DNA of 64,000 nt from Candidatus Chloroploca asiatica (lineage in GTDB: Bacteria; Chloroflexota; Chloroflexia; Chloroflexales; Chloroflexaceae), in assembly GCF_002532075.1 (NCBI RefSeq), contig NZ_LYXE01000009.1:1-64000 (forward strand), read 5' to 3'. The position numbers were made by a program, and so were the translations under genes. The notes beneath the pieces are model-generated. The model worked only from the letters and a program-made list of their open reading frames with translations. It made no database searches and was not told the DNA's origin. Positions 18,646 through 27,701 of this stretch are shown piece by piece; the stretch's first letter is position 1; each line of letters begins with the position of its first letter.

Positions 18646-19785
18646 TTTGCACTCACAGATGAGCAGGAATTGATTCGGCGCACAATGCGTGAGTTCGCCG
18701 AGAAAGAGATTGCGCCCCGGGCGCGCCACGTTGATGAGACGGGGGAATTCCCCCATGCGACCTTTGCTGCGATGGCGCGTACCGGGCTGATGGGGTTGCC
18801 CTTCCCCGAAGCGTATGGCGGGGCCGGGGCTGATACGGTCAGCACGGCAATCGCCATTGAAGAAGTAGCGCGGGTGTGTGGCTCAACCGCACTGGCCTAT
18901 GCCGCCCATATGGGCCTCGGTTCGGCTCCCATCTATATGTTTGGCACCGAAGAGCAGAAACAGCAGTTTCTTATTCCAGCGGCCCGTGGCGATTACCTCG
19001 GGGCCTTCGGGCTGACCGAGCCTCACGCAGGATCGGATGCCGGCGCAACCAGGACAACCGCAGTGTTGGCGGGGAACGAGTGGGTGATCAATGGGCAGAA
19101 GATGTGGATCACTAATGCCCCGCTAGCCGGCCATCTGATTGTCACCGCCGTCACTGATCCCGACCGGGGCAAACACGGAATTTCCTCCATTCTTGTCCCC
19201 CAAGGAACGCCCGGGCTGAGCTTTGGTAAACACGAGCCTAAAATGGGGCTGCGTGGCTCGGTCTCGACCGCTGTGATGCTTGAAGATGTGCGCGTCCCCA
19301 AAGAGAACCTGCTCGGTACGCGCGGGCGCGGCTTTGCCCAGTTTTTGCAGGTGCTTGACGGGGGGCGCATTGGCATTGGCGCAATGGCCGTCGGGCTCGC
19401 CCAGGGGGCGTTTGAGGCAGCCGTACGCTACGCTCGTGAGCGTGAAACCTTTGGCAAACCAATCGGGGCGCATCAGTCAGTCGCGAATCTGATCGCCGAT
19501 ATGGAAGTCGGCCTCCAGACCGCCCGCCTCGCAATCTACCACGCAGCGTGGCTCAAAGATCAAGAGCGCCCCTTTTCCCGCGAAGCAGCCGTGAGCAAAC
19601 TCTATGCCTCTGAGGTTTCAGAACGGGTCTGCCGCGATGCCATCCAGGTCTTTGGCGGATATGGCTATAGCCAGGAATTCCCCGTCGAGCGGATGTATCG
19701 TGATACCCGCCTGCTGACCATTGGCGAAGGGACGTCGGAGATTTTGCGCGGGGTAATTGCCCAGTCAGTGCTCGGTCTGCGCTGA
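18640..19785 (+). CDS. acyl-CoA dehydrogenase
   Basis: 381 residues, the normal size for short/medium-chain acyl-CoA dehydrogenases. FAD enzyme forming a 2,3-trans enoyl-CoA and passing electrons to ETF. Motifs: FGLTEPHAGSDAG (FAD/substrate signature 1), WITNAPLAGHLIVTA, and the C-terminal QVFGGYGYSQEFPVERMYRD. The Glu in IGEGTSEIL (near 368) fits the catalytic base of the short/medium-chain class. GAGGAGAG precedes the ATG. Chain-length specificity cannot be assigned; short branched substrates are possible. Neighbours are not beta-oxidation genes. Confidence 0.93.
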   Translation: MHFALTDEQELIRRTMREFAEKEIAPRARHVDETGEFPHATFAAMARTGLMGLPFPEAYGGAGADTVSTAIAIEEVARVCGSTALAYAAHMGLGSAPIYMFGTEEQKQQFLIPAARGDYLGAFGLTEPHAGSDAGATRTTAVLAGNEWVINGQKMWITNAPLAGHLIVTAVTDPDRGKHGISSILVPQGTPGLSFGKHEPKMGLRGSVSTAVMLEDVRVPKENLLGTRGRGFAQFLQVLDGGRIGIGAMAVGLAQGAFEAAVRYARERETFGKPIGAHQSVANLIADMEVGLQTARLAIYHAAWLKDQERPFSREAAVSKLYASEVSERVCRDAIQVFGGYGYSQEFPVERMYRDTRLLTIGEGTSEILRGVIAQSVLGLR

Positions 19786-19805
19786 ACTGAGGCAACGCTA
19801 TCATC

Positions 19806-20435
19806 ATGATGTCTCTTACGACTGAAACGTTGCGGAACTGGTTGCGGCATGCAGCAGCGCTGATTCACGAACAACGTGACTATCTGACCAGGCTTGATGC
19901 AGCGATTGGCGATGCGGATCATGGGGTCAATCTTGATCGTGGGTTTACCGCGATTGTCGAGTCACTGGCCCAGCATCACGGGGGCGATGCTGGTACAATC
20001 TTGAAGACCGCAGGAATGCGGTTGATTGCGACCGTAGGCGGAGCCAGCGGCCCCCTCTATGGGACAGCCTTCCGTCGGGCTGGCAAGCTCAACGAAGGCT
20101 ACCAGAGCCTTGATGAATACCAGGTGCTTGCGATGCTCCAGGCGTTTCTCGACGGGGTGGCAACCCTGGGCAAGGCGCTTCCAGGTGATAAAACGATGGT
20201 TGATGCCTTGGCCCCTGCCGTTGAAGCCTATGCACAGGCTCTGACCGAGCAACAGTCGCTCGCAGAGGCGCTGCAACGGGCTGCGGCGGCAGCGCACCAG
20301 GGGGCCGCCGCAACGATCCCTCTGATTGCCCGCCGTGGACGGGCCTCGTACCTCGGCGAACGTGCGCTTGGGCACCAGGATCCCGGCGCAACCTCGGCGG
20401 CGTTGCTAATCCAGGCGCTGGCTGAGGTTGTCTGA
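19806..20435 (+). CDS. dhaL: dihydroxyacetone kinase ADP-binding subunit DhaL
   Basis: 209 residues. DhaL carries the nucleotide of the PEP-dependent dihydroxyacetone kinase and transfers phosphate to the DhaK-bound substrate. Visible: GDADHGVNLDRG (metal-binding DxDxG-type Asp cluster), GGASGPLYG, DKTMVDALAP and GRASYLGERALGHQDPGA, all DhaL signatures. ATG at 19806 is followed by a second ATG; either could start. DhaK and DhaM do not appear in the window; enzyme I lies 108 bases downstream on the same strand. Confidence 0.92.
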   Translation: MMSLTTETLRNWLRHAAALIHEQRDYLTRLDAAIGDADHGVNLDRGFTAIVESLAQHHGGDAGTILKTAGMRLIATVGGASGPLYGTAFRRAGKLNEGYQSLDEYQVLAMLQAFLDGVATLGKALPGDKTMVDALAPAVEAYAQALTEQQSLAEALQRAAAAAHQGAAATIPLIARRGRASYLGERALGHQDPGATSAALLIQALAEVV

Positions 20436-20543
20436 CTCTGCGGTACGTAGCTGTGACCATCGTCTGTCAAAGTGGGCAAGGGTTCAGACCCTGCTCAAAC
20501 CAAAAGACAGCCTTGGCCCTAACTAGGATTGAGTGGCTTTCGT

Positions 20544-22268
20544 ATGTCTACCCTGATTTTGCACGGCCTTGCCGCTGCACCCGGTGTCGCACTTGGGCCG
20601 GCCCTTGTCTATCAACTTGCCGAAGCTTTGCCTACGGCAGGATCTTCAACCGCAACGTTTTCGGTCGCTCAGGAACAAGTGCGCCTTGCCAAGGCGCTCG
20701 CCCAGGCCGATGCAAGCCTGGGTGAGCACGAAGCCAGGTTGCGCCAGGCCAATAAAGCCGAAGAGGCAGATATCTTTGCCGCCCATCGCATGTTGTTGCA
20801 CGACCCTTCGCTGCGTGAGATGATCGATCAGGCTATCACCGAGCATAGTCTGCCCGCCCCTGATGCAGTGCTGCTCGCCGCCAATGCCCAGGCCGAGTTG
20901 CTTGAGGAGATCGGGGACGACTATTTGCGAGCGCGTGCGGTCGATTTGCGCGATGTGGCCCGGTTGCTCGAACGAGCGCTTACCGGTACCAAGAGCCTCG
21001 GTGAGCAATTGAGTGAACCCGCTGTGATCGTGGGCCGGGATCTTGGCCCTTCCGATTTGATGAGTGTCCCCCACGAGCGGCTATTGGGCCTTGTGCTGGC
21101 TGGTGGAGGGCTGACCGCCCACTCCTCGATCCTCGCACGTGGTCTCGGTATTCCGGCTGTGGTTGGGCTCGGCGAGACGTTGCTGCATAATGTGGCGACA
21201 GGTACGCTGCTCGCGCTCGACGGAGCAACCGGGCAGGTCTATGTCGCACCCAACGAAACCGAACTGGCAACGCTGCGGGCGCAGGCGACAGCCTTGCGCG
21301 AACAAGAAGCGACGCTGCGTGAGGCCGTAGCGTTGCCAACTATCACCAGTGACGGCCACGCCATTGCCCTCGTAGCCAATGCCTCGACCGTCGCCGAAGC
21401 GAGATCCGCCCACGCCTGGGGTGCAGCAGGCATTGGCCTGTTGCGTACCGAACTGCTCTTCCTGGAACGCACGACCCTGCCCGATGAGACCGAACAGCTT
21501 GCCCTCTATGCCGCCATTGCAGCTGAATTGCCCGGCTTGCCGATCACGGTGCGAACCCTTGATGTCGGGGGCGATAAACATTTGCCCGCCTTTCCTCTCC
21601 CCCACGAAGATAATCCCTTTCTGGGATGGCGTGGCCTGCGCATCGGGCTAAGCGAACCAGATCTGCTGCTCCCCCAATTGCGGGCGTTGCTCCGTGCCGG
21701 GGCCAATGCAACGATACGCATTATGCTGCCGATGGTAAGCACGGTCAGCGAGGTGCAACAGGCACGGGCGTTGCTCGACCGAGCACGACGCGAACTCGAC
21801 GCCGAGGGGCTCGCCTATGCGCAGCAAGTCGAACTCGGCGTGATGATCGAGGTTCCCTCGGCGGCCCTGACCGCCGACGCGCTTGCCCGTGAGGTTGACT
21901 TCTTTAGCATCGGCACCAATGATCTGACCCAGTACACGCTCGCGTGTGACCGGGGCAACCAGCGCGTGGCGACGCTCTATCAACCCCTGCACCCGTCTGT
22001 GCTGCAACTCATCGCGATGACCTGCACGGCAGCGCACCGCCATGGACGTCACGTCGCCGTCTGTGGTGAACTTGGCGGCGACCCAAAGGCAACGGCCCTG
22101 CTCATTGGGCTTGGCGTCGATGAACTGAGTTGTTCGCCCGGGTCGATCCCACACGTTCGTGCCGCCATCCGTGCCACCAGTTATGCTGACGCCCAGGCCC
22201 TGGCTCACCAAGCCCTGGAAGCCCCCGATGCCGCAGCGGTTCAAGCGTTGCTCAACACAGTCGCCTGA
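20544..22268 (+). CDS. ptsI: PEP-protein phosphotransferase (PTS enzyme I)
   Basis: 574 residues from the ATG at 20544 (a TTG five codons earlier is the alternative). It autophosphorylates from PEP and passes phosphate to HPr or an HPr-like domain. The active His is H193 in GGGLTAHSSILARG; the PEP-binding domain has LLRTELLFLE, SIGTNDLTQYTLACDRGN and the catalytic Cys C507 in VAVCGELGGD. Length matches stand-alone enzyme I, with no DhaM or HPr fusion. Pairing with dhaL suggests it feeds a PEP-dependent Dha kinase. The remaining phosphocarrier (HPr or DhaM) is not encoded nearby. Confidence 0.92.
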   Translation: MSTLILHGLAAAPGVALGPALVYQLAEALPTAGSSTATFSVAQEQVRLAKALAQADASLGEHEARLRQANKAEEADIFAAHRMLLHDPSLREMIDQAITEHSLPAPDAVLLAANAQAELLEEIGDDYLRARAVDLRDVARLLERALTGTKSLGEQLSEPAVIVGRDLGPSDLMSVPHERLLGLVLAGGGLTAHSSILARGLGIPAVVGLGETLLHNVATGTLLALDGATGQVYVAPNETELATLRAQATALREQEATLREAVALPTITSDGHAIALVANASTVAEARSAHAWGAAGIGLLRTELLFLERTTLPDETEQLALYAAIAAELPGLPITVRTLDVGGDKHLPAFPLPHEDNPFLGWRGLRIGLSEPDLLLPQLRALLRAGANATIRIMLPMVSTVSEVQQARALLDRARRELDAEGLAYAQQVELGVMIEVPSAALTADALAREVDFFSIGTNDLTQYTLACDRGNQRVATLYQPLHPSVLQLIAMTCTAAHRHGRHVAVCGELGGDPKATALLIGLGVDELSCSPGSIPHVRAAIRATSYADAQALAHQALEAPDAAAVQALLNTVA

Positions 22269-22307
22269 CAACACTCCCACAGTTCATCCCCAGGATGACT
22301 CACGATA

Positions 22308-22316
22308 TGCTAAAAT
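22308..22316 (+). promoter_or_regulatory. extended -10 promoter upstream of sigma factor gene
   Basis: TGCTAAAAT (TGn plus TAAAAT) about 137 bases before the sigma factor start. No good -35 is seen at 17-base spacing, as is common for extended -10 promoters. The remaining leader shows no obvious gene. Confidence 0.4.
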
Positions 22317-22452
22317 AGACCTTGTGTGTGGTGAAGCCCAATCGAACCTGATCTTGTTATCGCAACCCACCGAATATGGTTGACGACCAGATATGTACCC
22401 CTCGGATGGACTCTGCATAAGCATGTAGGCCCAACCGACTTAAGGAAGAGTG

Positions 22453-23646
22453 ATGACTCAACCGCAACCCGAAGCTGCGCGTCCATTGCCTCCCCTCAAT
22501 CCGACCGATATACAGGCGCTGATTGTCCAGGGCAAACAGCGAGGGTTTGTCACCCTCGACGAGTTGCTCCAGGTCGTGCCTGCATCGGAAGATGCAGCAG
22601 AAGCAATGGAAGTAGCTCAGGCAACCCTGGCCGAGGCCGGCGTTCCTGTTTATGATACGGCTGATGATCAGACTGCCGAAGAGGAGCCGAACGGAGCCGT
22701 AGCGATTGACCTTGATGAAGGTCTTTCTGACGCGCTCCTCGGTGATAGTGTGCGCCTCTATCTGCGCGAGATCGGCCAGGTTCCCTTGCTCACCGCCGAG
22801 CAAGAGAAGAAGCTTGCCCAAGAGATCGAGAAGGGCCAGATCGCCGAGCGCAAGCTGAAAGATGCGATCACTGGGTCGCCCGAAGCAGTCCAACTCGAGC
22901 GTGAGCGAGCCGCCGGCAACGAGGCCCGCCAGAAGATGGCCGCCGCCAACTTACGGCTCGTCGTCAGCATTGCCAAACGCTACCGTGATCGTGGCCTCCC
23001 CTTGCTTGACTTGATTCAGGAAGGGAGTCTGGGGCTCTTGCGTGCGATCGAAAAGTTTGACCACAACAAAGGCTACAAGTTTTCGACGTATGCCACCTGG
23101 TGGATCAAACAGGCTCTCTCACGGGCCCTCGCCGATCAATCGCGGCTCGTCCGGCTGCCCGTTCACCTGGGCGAAACGCTCAATCGCATCCAGGCGGCCC
23201 GCCGTCAACTGACGCAAAGCCTGGGGCGTGAACCAACCGACGCCGAACTGGCGAACTTCCTCAATATGAGCGAAGACAAGCTGCGCGAGCTGCGGCGTAC
23301 CGCGCAAGATCCGGTCTCCCTGGCTACCCCGGTTGGCGAAGAGGCTGACAGCACCCTGGCCGACTTCATTCCCGACCCGCATGCGCTCGACGCCGACGAT
23401 GCCGCCGCGAGCGGCATGCTTCGCCAACAAATTGCCACCGCGCTCGATCAACTGACCGAACGCGAACGACGGGTGCTTGAATTGCGCTATGGCCTCTCTG
23501 ATGGGCAGCCACGGACGCTCGAAGAAGTAGGCAAAGCCTTTGGTGTCACCCGCGAGCGCGTGCGCCAGATCGAAGTCAAAGCCCTACGCAAACTACGTCA
23601 CCCACGGCTCGGCAAACTGCTCAAAGATTACCTCGATCAGATCTAA
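22453..23646 (+). CDS. sigA: primary-type sigma-70 factor (SigA/RpoD)
   Basis: 397 residues; the ATG at 22453 is preferred over the adjacent GTG at 22450 because AAGGAAGAG lies at proper spacing. Order of regions: acidic N-terminal part, region 1.2 ([21 protein letters not shown], about 97-117), region 2 ([27 protein letters not shown], the -10 recognition segment [20 protein letters not shown]), region 3 ([12 protein letters not shown]) and region 4 (helix-turn-helix [20 protein letters not shown]). All DNA-contacting motifs are intact. It may be the housekeeping factor or one of several group 2 paralogues, which Chloroflexota often carry. Confidence 0.93.
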   Translation: MTQPQPEAARPLPPLNPTDIQALIVQGKQRGFVTLDELLQVVPASEDAAEAMEVAQATLAEAGVPVYDTADDQTAEEEPNGAVAIDLDEGLSDALLGDSVRLYLREIGQVPLLTAEQEKKLAQEIEKGQIAERKLKDAITGSPEAVQLERERAAGNEARQKMAAANLRLVVSIAKRYRDRGLPLLDLIQEGSLGLLRAIEKFDHNKGYKFSTYATWWIKQALSRALADQSRLVRLPVHLGETLNRIQAARRQLTQSLGREPTDAELANFLNMSEDKLRELRRTAQDPVSLATPVGEEADSTLADFIPDPHALDADDAAASGMLRQQIATALDQLTERERRVLELRYGLSDGQPRTLEEVGKAFGVTRERVRQIEVKALRKLRHPRLGKLLKDYLDQI

Positions 23647-23653
23647 GCTCAAT

Positions 23654-23775
23654 ACCTTGCAAAGAAGGCGGTTGGTTTGACGCAAAGGCGCAAAGGCGCA
23701 AAGGCGCAAAGGTTTTCGCGTAGATGAGCGAACCCTTCGCGCCTTCGCGCCTTCGCGTGAGCTTCTTTGCAAGGT
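23654..23775 (-). terminator. long inverted repeat built from GGCGCAAA octamers
   Basis: Outer arms ACCTTGCAAAGAAG (23654-23667) and its exact complement (23762-23775) enclose about four tandem GGCGCAAA octamers on the left and three GGCGCGAA-complement octamers on the right. A-C mismatches on the + strand become G-U pairs in the minus-strand RNA, so the structure fits the 3' end of the minus-strand beta-propeller gene best. It also separates that gene from the convergent sigma gene. Confidence 0.55.
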
Positions 23776-23800
23776 CTTGGGGCTTAGCACCCCTGATCAG

Positions 23801-25021
23801 CTAACGAATGACCATTGGCAAGAAGAGACGGTCGGGCTGCTGCGGCTCACCAAGCTTATAGATGGTGATATGCGGTAAGACATTGTGACCCACCACCATA
23901 TAGGTCGCATCGTCGCTGAAAGTCACTGCGTACCCATTGGCCCCTGGGGGTGGCACATCCGGATCGGGCAACTTGGTATAGGTATCACCACTACGGCTAT
24001 AGACCGTCACCCTGGCCCCGCTGGTATGGGCAACCGCGAGATACGCCCCATCAGAACTGAACGTAACATCACGTCCAAGCCCAGGCGGCGCCACATCAGG
24101 CCCAGGCAACTGGGTAAACGTATCGCCCTCACGCTTGTAGATAAAGATGCCCCCTGGAGTCCCAGACCCCGACTCGTGCCCGACAACCATGTGCGTATCA
24201 TCAGGACTAAAGGCAATCGCATGAACGGGGCCGGGAGGCATCGAGGCGATCTGAGGCTGACGTGTAAAGATGTCATTTTCCTGGGTATAGAGCCCGAGGA
24301 CAAGCGGGGGTGTATCGAATGTCCAGTTGCCAACGGCAAGAAACGTATCGTCCTGGCTAAAGGCAGCCGCATATCCATTGCCCGTAGGGAGGCCAATCGG
24401 ATTAGCCAGACGGACAAACGTATCACCAGTACGCTTGTAGATAGCGATGTAGGGGCTGTTCAGGTGAGCAGCGGCAAGATAGGTTGCATCAGAGTTAAAC
24501 GCCACCCCCACCACCGAAAGTGGAGGCATCACTGCAGGGTCAGGCAACTTCGTAAAGGTATCACCATTGCGCTTGTAGATCGTCAGAAACGACGTTCCAT
24601 CGCGCTCAGCATTGCTATGACCAACCGCCAGGTAGGTTGAGTCAAAACTAAAGGCGACATCGGAGACAAGTCCGGGCGGCTGCTCCTCGGGACCAGCAAG
24701 CTTCGTAAAGGTATCACCATTGCGCTTGTAGATCAGCAGAAACGGCTGATTCGCAAGCGTATGCGTCGCACCAACCGCCAGATAGGTCGAATCGTGGCTA
24801 AACTCCACCGCCAGCGCCGATCCGGGGGGCAACACCTCCGGATCAGGCAACTTGGTAAAGACAAGCGAAGAGAGCGCGTTACCAGCGCCCTGCTGGGCAT
24901 CAGCGGCTGTCCAGACCAACCCACCCGCCATAAGGACGAGCATGCCAAGCACAAGCCCCGTAGCTCTGACCACACGCCACAACATTCGCCTGGATCGTTC
25001 ACCTTCATTGTCGTGCATCAT
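23801..25021 (-). CDS. secreted beta-propeller (WD40-like) repeat protein
   Basis: 406 residues; the ATG at 25021 follows GAGGAG. A basic N-terminus and hydrophobic stretch (ATGLVLGMLVLMAGGLVW, about 20-37) form the signal peptide. About eight repeats of some 43 residues read F(S/N)xDxTYLAVGHxxxP-like, then ITIYKRxGDTFTKLPDP, giving a probable seven- or eight-bladed propeller. The C-terminus is the tail RLFLPMVIR shared with three other exported proteins here. Function unknown; probably monocistronic. Confidence 0.83.
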   Translation of the reverse strand: MMHDNEGERSRRMLWRVVRATGLVLGMLVLMAGGLVWTAADAQQGAGNALSSLVFTKLPDPEVLPPGSALAVEFSHDSTYLAVGATHTLANQPFLLIYKRNGDTFTKLAGPEEQPPGLVSDVAFSFDSTYLAVGHSNAERDGTSFLTIYKRNGDTFTKLPDPAVMPPLSVVGVAFNSDATYLAAAHLNSPYIAIYKRTGDTFVRLANPIGLPTGNGYAAAFSQDDTFLAVGNWTFDTPPLVLGLYTQENDIFTRQPQIASMPPGPVHAIAFSPDDTHMVVGHESGSGTPGGIFIYKREGDTFTQLPGPDVAPPGLGRDVTFSSDGAYLAVAHTSGARVTVYSRSGDTYTKLPDPDVPPPGANGYAVTFSDDATYMVVGHNVLPHITIYKLGEPQQPDRLFLPMVIR

Positions 25022-25225
25022 CGCATAAACTCCTCTTTCATCACAAACGATAACGTTTTCTCACCAGTTCGAGATCCTGAACACACGTTAACGAGTTTAC
25101 CTCTATCATACGCTTTAGCGCATAAGCATAGAAAAAATGTCTCATAACGCCTGGTAAAGGTTTCTTTCGTGAGCCATCAGCGGGTGGTGGAAGATGTCAT
25201 CGCCATGTGAGCCGCACGAACAAGG

Positions 25226-25254
25226 TTGACGACACTCTTACACGCTGTTATAAT
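25226..25254 (+). promoter_or_regulatory. sigma70 promoter of infC operon
   Basis: TTGACG (25226-25231), 17-base spacer, TATAAT (25249-25254) with extended TG at 25246-25247. This is nearly consensus and fits a highly expressed translation operon. A leader of about 160 nt follows. Confidence 0.75.
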
Positions 25255-25260
25255 AGGTTT

Positions 25261-25423
25261 TCAATATGACAGTGACCGGGCAGGCTGGTCATCGTCGGCA
25301 GGTTCGGGTTGAAGAAAAGCACCGCTCGGACAATGAAATGTCGAGGCGGTGTTTCTACGCTGTGAATAGGCATTCCCTCCCTTCAACACCACCTATCTGC
25401 CCTGAAGACGAAGGAGTCACGCC
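25261..25423 (+). promoter_or_regulatory. structured infC leader (possible autoregulatory 5' UTR)
   Basis: The untranslated leader contains a strong imperfect hairpin with CACCGC/GCGGTG base arms (25320-25351) and ends in AAGGAG at 25411-25416. In other bacteria, infC-rpmI-rplT leaders bind L20 or use a rare start codon for feedback; this region could serve the same role, but no known leader family was recognised. The rest of the 25022-25225 gap holds only the upstream region of the leftward beta-propeller gene. Confidence 0.35.
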
Positions 25424-26206
25424 ATTAGGGAACGGTTTCGGATCAACAATCGCATCCGCGCACGTGAGGTGCGCCTGATTGACGAGAATGGCACGCAGGT
25501 CGGGATCGTAAGTGTTCGTGAGGCCATCATGATGGCTGAAGAACGCGGTTTTGACCTGGTTGAGGTCGCACCTAATGCGGTGCCACCCGTTTGTCGCCTG
25601 CTTGATTATGGCAAATTCCGCTATGAGCAGAGCAAGAAAGAACGCGAGGCCCGCAAGAACCAGAAACAGTCTGAGCTCAAACAGATCCGTTTGATGCCCA
25701 AGACTGATGACCACGATCTTGCCACCAAGGCGAATCAAGCCAAAAAGTTTCTTCTTGCAGGTGACAAGGTCAAGTTTAACGTGCGTTTCCGCGGGCGTGA
25801 GATGGCTCACCCGGAAATTGGGCGCAAAATGCTTGAGGCAGTTGCCGAGCAGTTGCGCGATATTGCGGTTGTCGAGCAGAAACCCCTAATGGAAGGGCGC
25901 GTGCTCTCGTTGCTGGTCGCACCTAATGCCAAAGTGCTCAAGGCCGCCCAGCAGGCCCAGAAGGCAAAAATTGCTCAGTCGAAGGCTCACACCAAAACTG
26001 ATGAGCTAGGCCAGAGTGAAGCGCCTGTCGAGGTCGAAGTTGATGACGAGTTGCTCGAGGGCGAAGACCTCGACGACGGTGACCTCGATGACGAGGGCTT
26101 TGACGATGATGAGTTTGACGAAGAGGACTTCGACGACGATGATCTCGACGACGATGACCTCGATGAGGATGATGAGGACGAAGAAGAAGAAGATCGGCGT
26201 TCATAA
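25424..26206 (+). CDS. infC: translation initiation factor IF-3, AUU start
   Basis: 260 residues if translation starts at ATT 25424, seven bases after AAGGAG. The frame then begins IRERFRINNRIRAREVRLIDENG, the conserved IF-3 N-terminus; the GTG at 25469 would delete the strongly conserved INNxIRA segment. AUU initiation of infC is the classical device by which IF-3 limits its own synthesis. The N-domain, lysine-rich linker (SKKEREARKNQKQ) and C-domain (KIRLMP-like, KFNVRFRGREMAHPEIG) are complete. After about residue 200 comes an unusual tail of over 50 mostly Asp/Glu residues. It heads the operon infC-rpmI-rplT, 15 bases before rpmI. Confidence 0.95.
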   Translation: MRERFRINNRIRAREVRLIDENGTQVGIVSVREAIMMAEERGFDLVEVAPNAVPPVCRLLDYGKFRYEQSKKEREARKNQKQSELKQIRLMPKTDDHDLATKANQAKKFLLAGDKVKFNVRFRGREMAHPEIGRKMLEAVAEQLRDIAVVEQKPLMEGRVLSLLVAPNAKVLKAAQQAQKAKIAQSKAHTKTDELGQSEAPVEVEVDDELLEGEDLDDGDLDDEGFDDDEFDEEDFDDDDLDDDDLDEDDEDEEEEDRRS

Positions 26207-26221
26207 CGAGAGGGTGTTTGT

Positions 26222-26422
26222 ATGCCAAAGATGAAGACCCATAAAGGGGCCAAGCGCCGCTTTAAGGTGACGGGCAGTGGCAAGGTGCTGCAGCAGAAGG
26301 GTGTGCGTGGCAATAAGATCAATCGCCCTAAACGCTCGCAGCAGAAATGGGGCAAAGACCAGCCGACCTCACGCGCAAATCGTGAGCATCTCAAGGTCGC
26401 TCTTCCGTATGGTTTGAAATAA
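26222..26422 (+). CDS. rpmI: 50S ribosomal protein L35
   Basis: 66 residues, the normal length, with the family pattern MPKMKTHKGAKRRFKVTGSGKV and a basic body. Located between infC and rplT in the classical operon order, 15 bases after infC; its ribosome binding site GAGAGGG overlaps the short spacer. Confidence 0.97.
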   Translation: MPKMKTHKGAKRRFKVTGSGKVLQQKGVRGNKINRPKRSQQKWGKDQPTSRANREHLKVALPYGLK

Positions 26423-26497
26423 AGTAAGATCTAGTCGGGCGTAGTCCAGGGACGTCTCGCCACCCCCTGGCCGGCCTGTTCATTGGAGGTGTCTCGT

Positions 26498-26872
26498 ATG
26501 GCTCGTGTGAAGCGTGGCATGATGACGCATAAGCGTCACAAAAAGCTGCTCAATCAGGCAAAAGGGTTTCGTGGTGCGCGGAGTCGCCATTATAAGGTGG
26601 CCCACGAGGCGGTTATGCACGCCCTGGCCTATGCCTACCGCGACCGCCGCCGTCGCAAACGTGAGTTCCGCCGTCTCTGGATCCAGCGCATCAATGCCGG
26701 TGCGCGCCTCAATGGTACGACCTATAGTCGCCTGGTGGCCGGGATGAAGCAGGCTGGGATTACGATCGACCGCAAGATGCTCGCTGATATGGCCGTCCGT
26801 GATCCCGCTGCCTTTAGCAATGTGGTCGCTGTCGCAATGCAGACCGCAACGCCAACCACTCAGGGCGCGTGA
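26498..26872 (+). CDS. rplT: 50S ribosomal protein L20
   Basis: 124 residues. GGAGG at 26485-26489 identifies the ATG at 26498 ([16 protein letters not shown]), not the earlier TTG at 26483. The conserved core [36 protein letters not shown] and [14 protein letters not shown] is complete. L20 is essential for early 50S assembly and in some bacteria represses this operon. Its TGA overlaps the GTG of the next gene (GTGA). Confidence 0.97.
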   Translation: MARVKRGMMTHKRHKKLLNQAKGFRGARSRHYKVAHEAVMHALAYAYRDRRRRKREFRRLWIQRINAGARLNGTTYSRLVAGMKQAGITIDRKMLADMAVRDPAAFSNVVAVAMQTATPTTQGA

Positions 26873-27642
26873 TTTCAAGTACGACTAATCCGCACGTCAA
26901 GTTCCTGCGCTCGCTCCGCGACTCAGTTCGAGTCCGCCGGAGCGAGCGCTCCCTCTTCCTTGAGGGCGTTCGCCTCGTTGCCCACGCCCTTGCCTCAGGC
27001 GCACACCTCCAACGCGCACTCTATGCGCCCCAACAACTCGCTACGACCCCCGAAGGGGCCCGCTTGCTCCAAGATCTCGCCCCTCGCTACGGGGCTTTTC
27101 CCGCTACCCCCGAGGTCGTTGCTGCCGCCGCTGATACGCGCCATCCCCAGGGCGTGGTGGCCGCCGTCGCTCGCCCCGAACTCCCCCCACGCCCCGGGCT
27201 CCGCCTGCTCCTTGATGGCATCCAAGACCCTGGGAACCTCGGAACCCTCCTCCGCTCCGCTGAGGCTGCCGGGGTTGGGCTCGTCATGTGTGCCCCCGGT
27301 AGCGCCGATCCCTTTCAGCCCAAGGCCGTCCGTGCCGCTATGGGGGCCCATTGTAGCCTTCCCCTCCAGGCTGATCTCTCCTGGCCGGCGATCGGTGAGG
27401 CCCTGGCTGCGCTCCCTACGGTCTATGCCGCTGATGCCGACGCTACGCTGCCCTATTTCGCCGCCGATTGGCACCAGCCGGCAGCTCTTATTATTGGCAA
27501 TGAGGCCCACGGCTTTAGCCCCGAAGCCGCGGCCCTTGCTAGTCAGCGCATTACGATCCCCATGGTCGGCCACGCCGAGTCACTCAATGCCGCTATCGCC
27601 GGCAGCATTATTCTCTTTGAGGCCTTGCGCCAGCGTAGTTGA
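26869..27642 (+). CDS. SpoU/TrmH-family RNA 2'-O-methyltransferase
   Basis: 257 residues from a GTG that overlaps the rplT stop by four bases, so it is translationally coupled to the ribosomal operon. The N-terminal part is an RNA-binding substrate domain ([22 protein letters not shown]). The C-terminal SPOUT domain shows motif 1 [22 protein letters not shown], motif 2 [10 protein letters not shown] and motif 3 [22 protein letters not shown], the SAM-binding knot. It probably methylates a ribose of 23S rRNA or tRNA; the target is not deducible. Confidence 0.92.
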   Translation: MISSTTNPHVKFLRSLRDSVRVRRSERSLFLEGVRLVAHALASGAHLQRALYAPQQLATTPEGARLLQDLAPRYGAFPATPEVVAAAADTRHPQGVVAAVARPELPPRPGLRLLLDGIQDPGNLGTLLRSAEAAGVGLVMCAPGSADPFQPKAVRAAMGAHCSLPLQADLSWPAIGEALAALPTVYAADADATLPYFAADWHQPAALIIGNEAHGFSPEAAALASQRITIPMVGHAESLNAAIAGSIILFEALRQRS

Positions 27643-27701
27643 CAAATAGCCATAGATCAGGCATGCTCATGCAGGTTCGGCTCGCATACAAGGAGTTAGT
27701 G

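Noticed and set aside
23676..23756. Octamer repeats considered as a CRISPR-like array
   Set aside because: The units are 8 bp without unique spacers and form one large inverted repeat; no cas genes are present.
25266..25478. 70-codon frame overlapping the infC leader and start
   Set aside because: It lies across the infC ribosome binding site in another frame and shows no conservation pattern; the leader interpretation is better supported.
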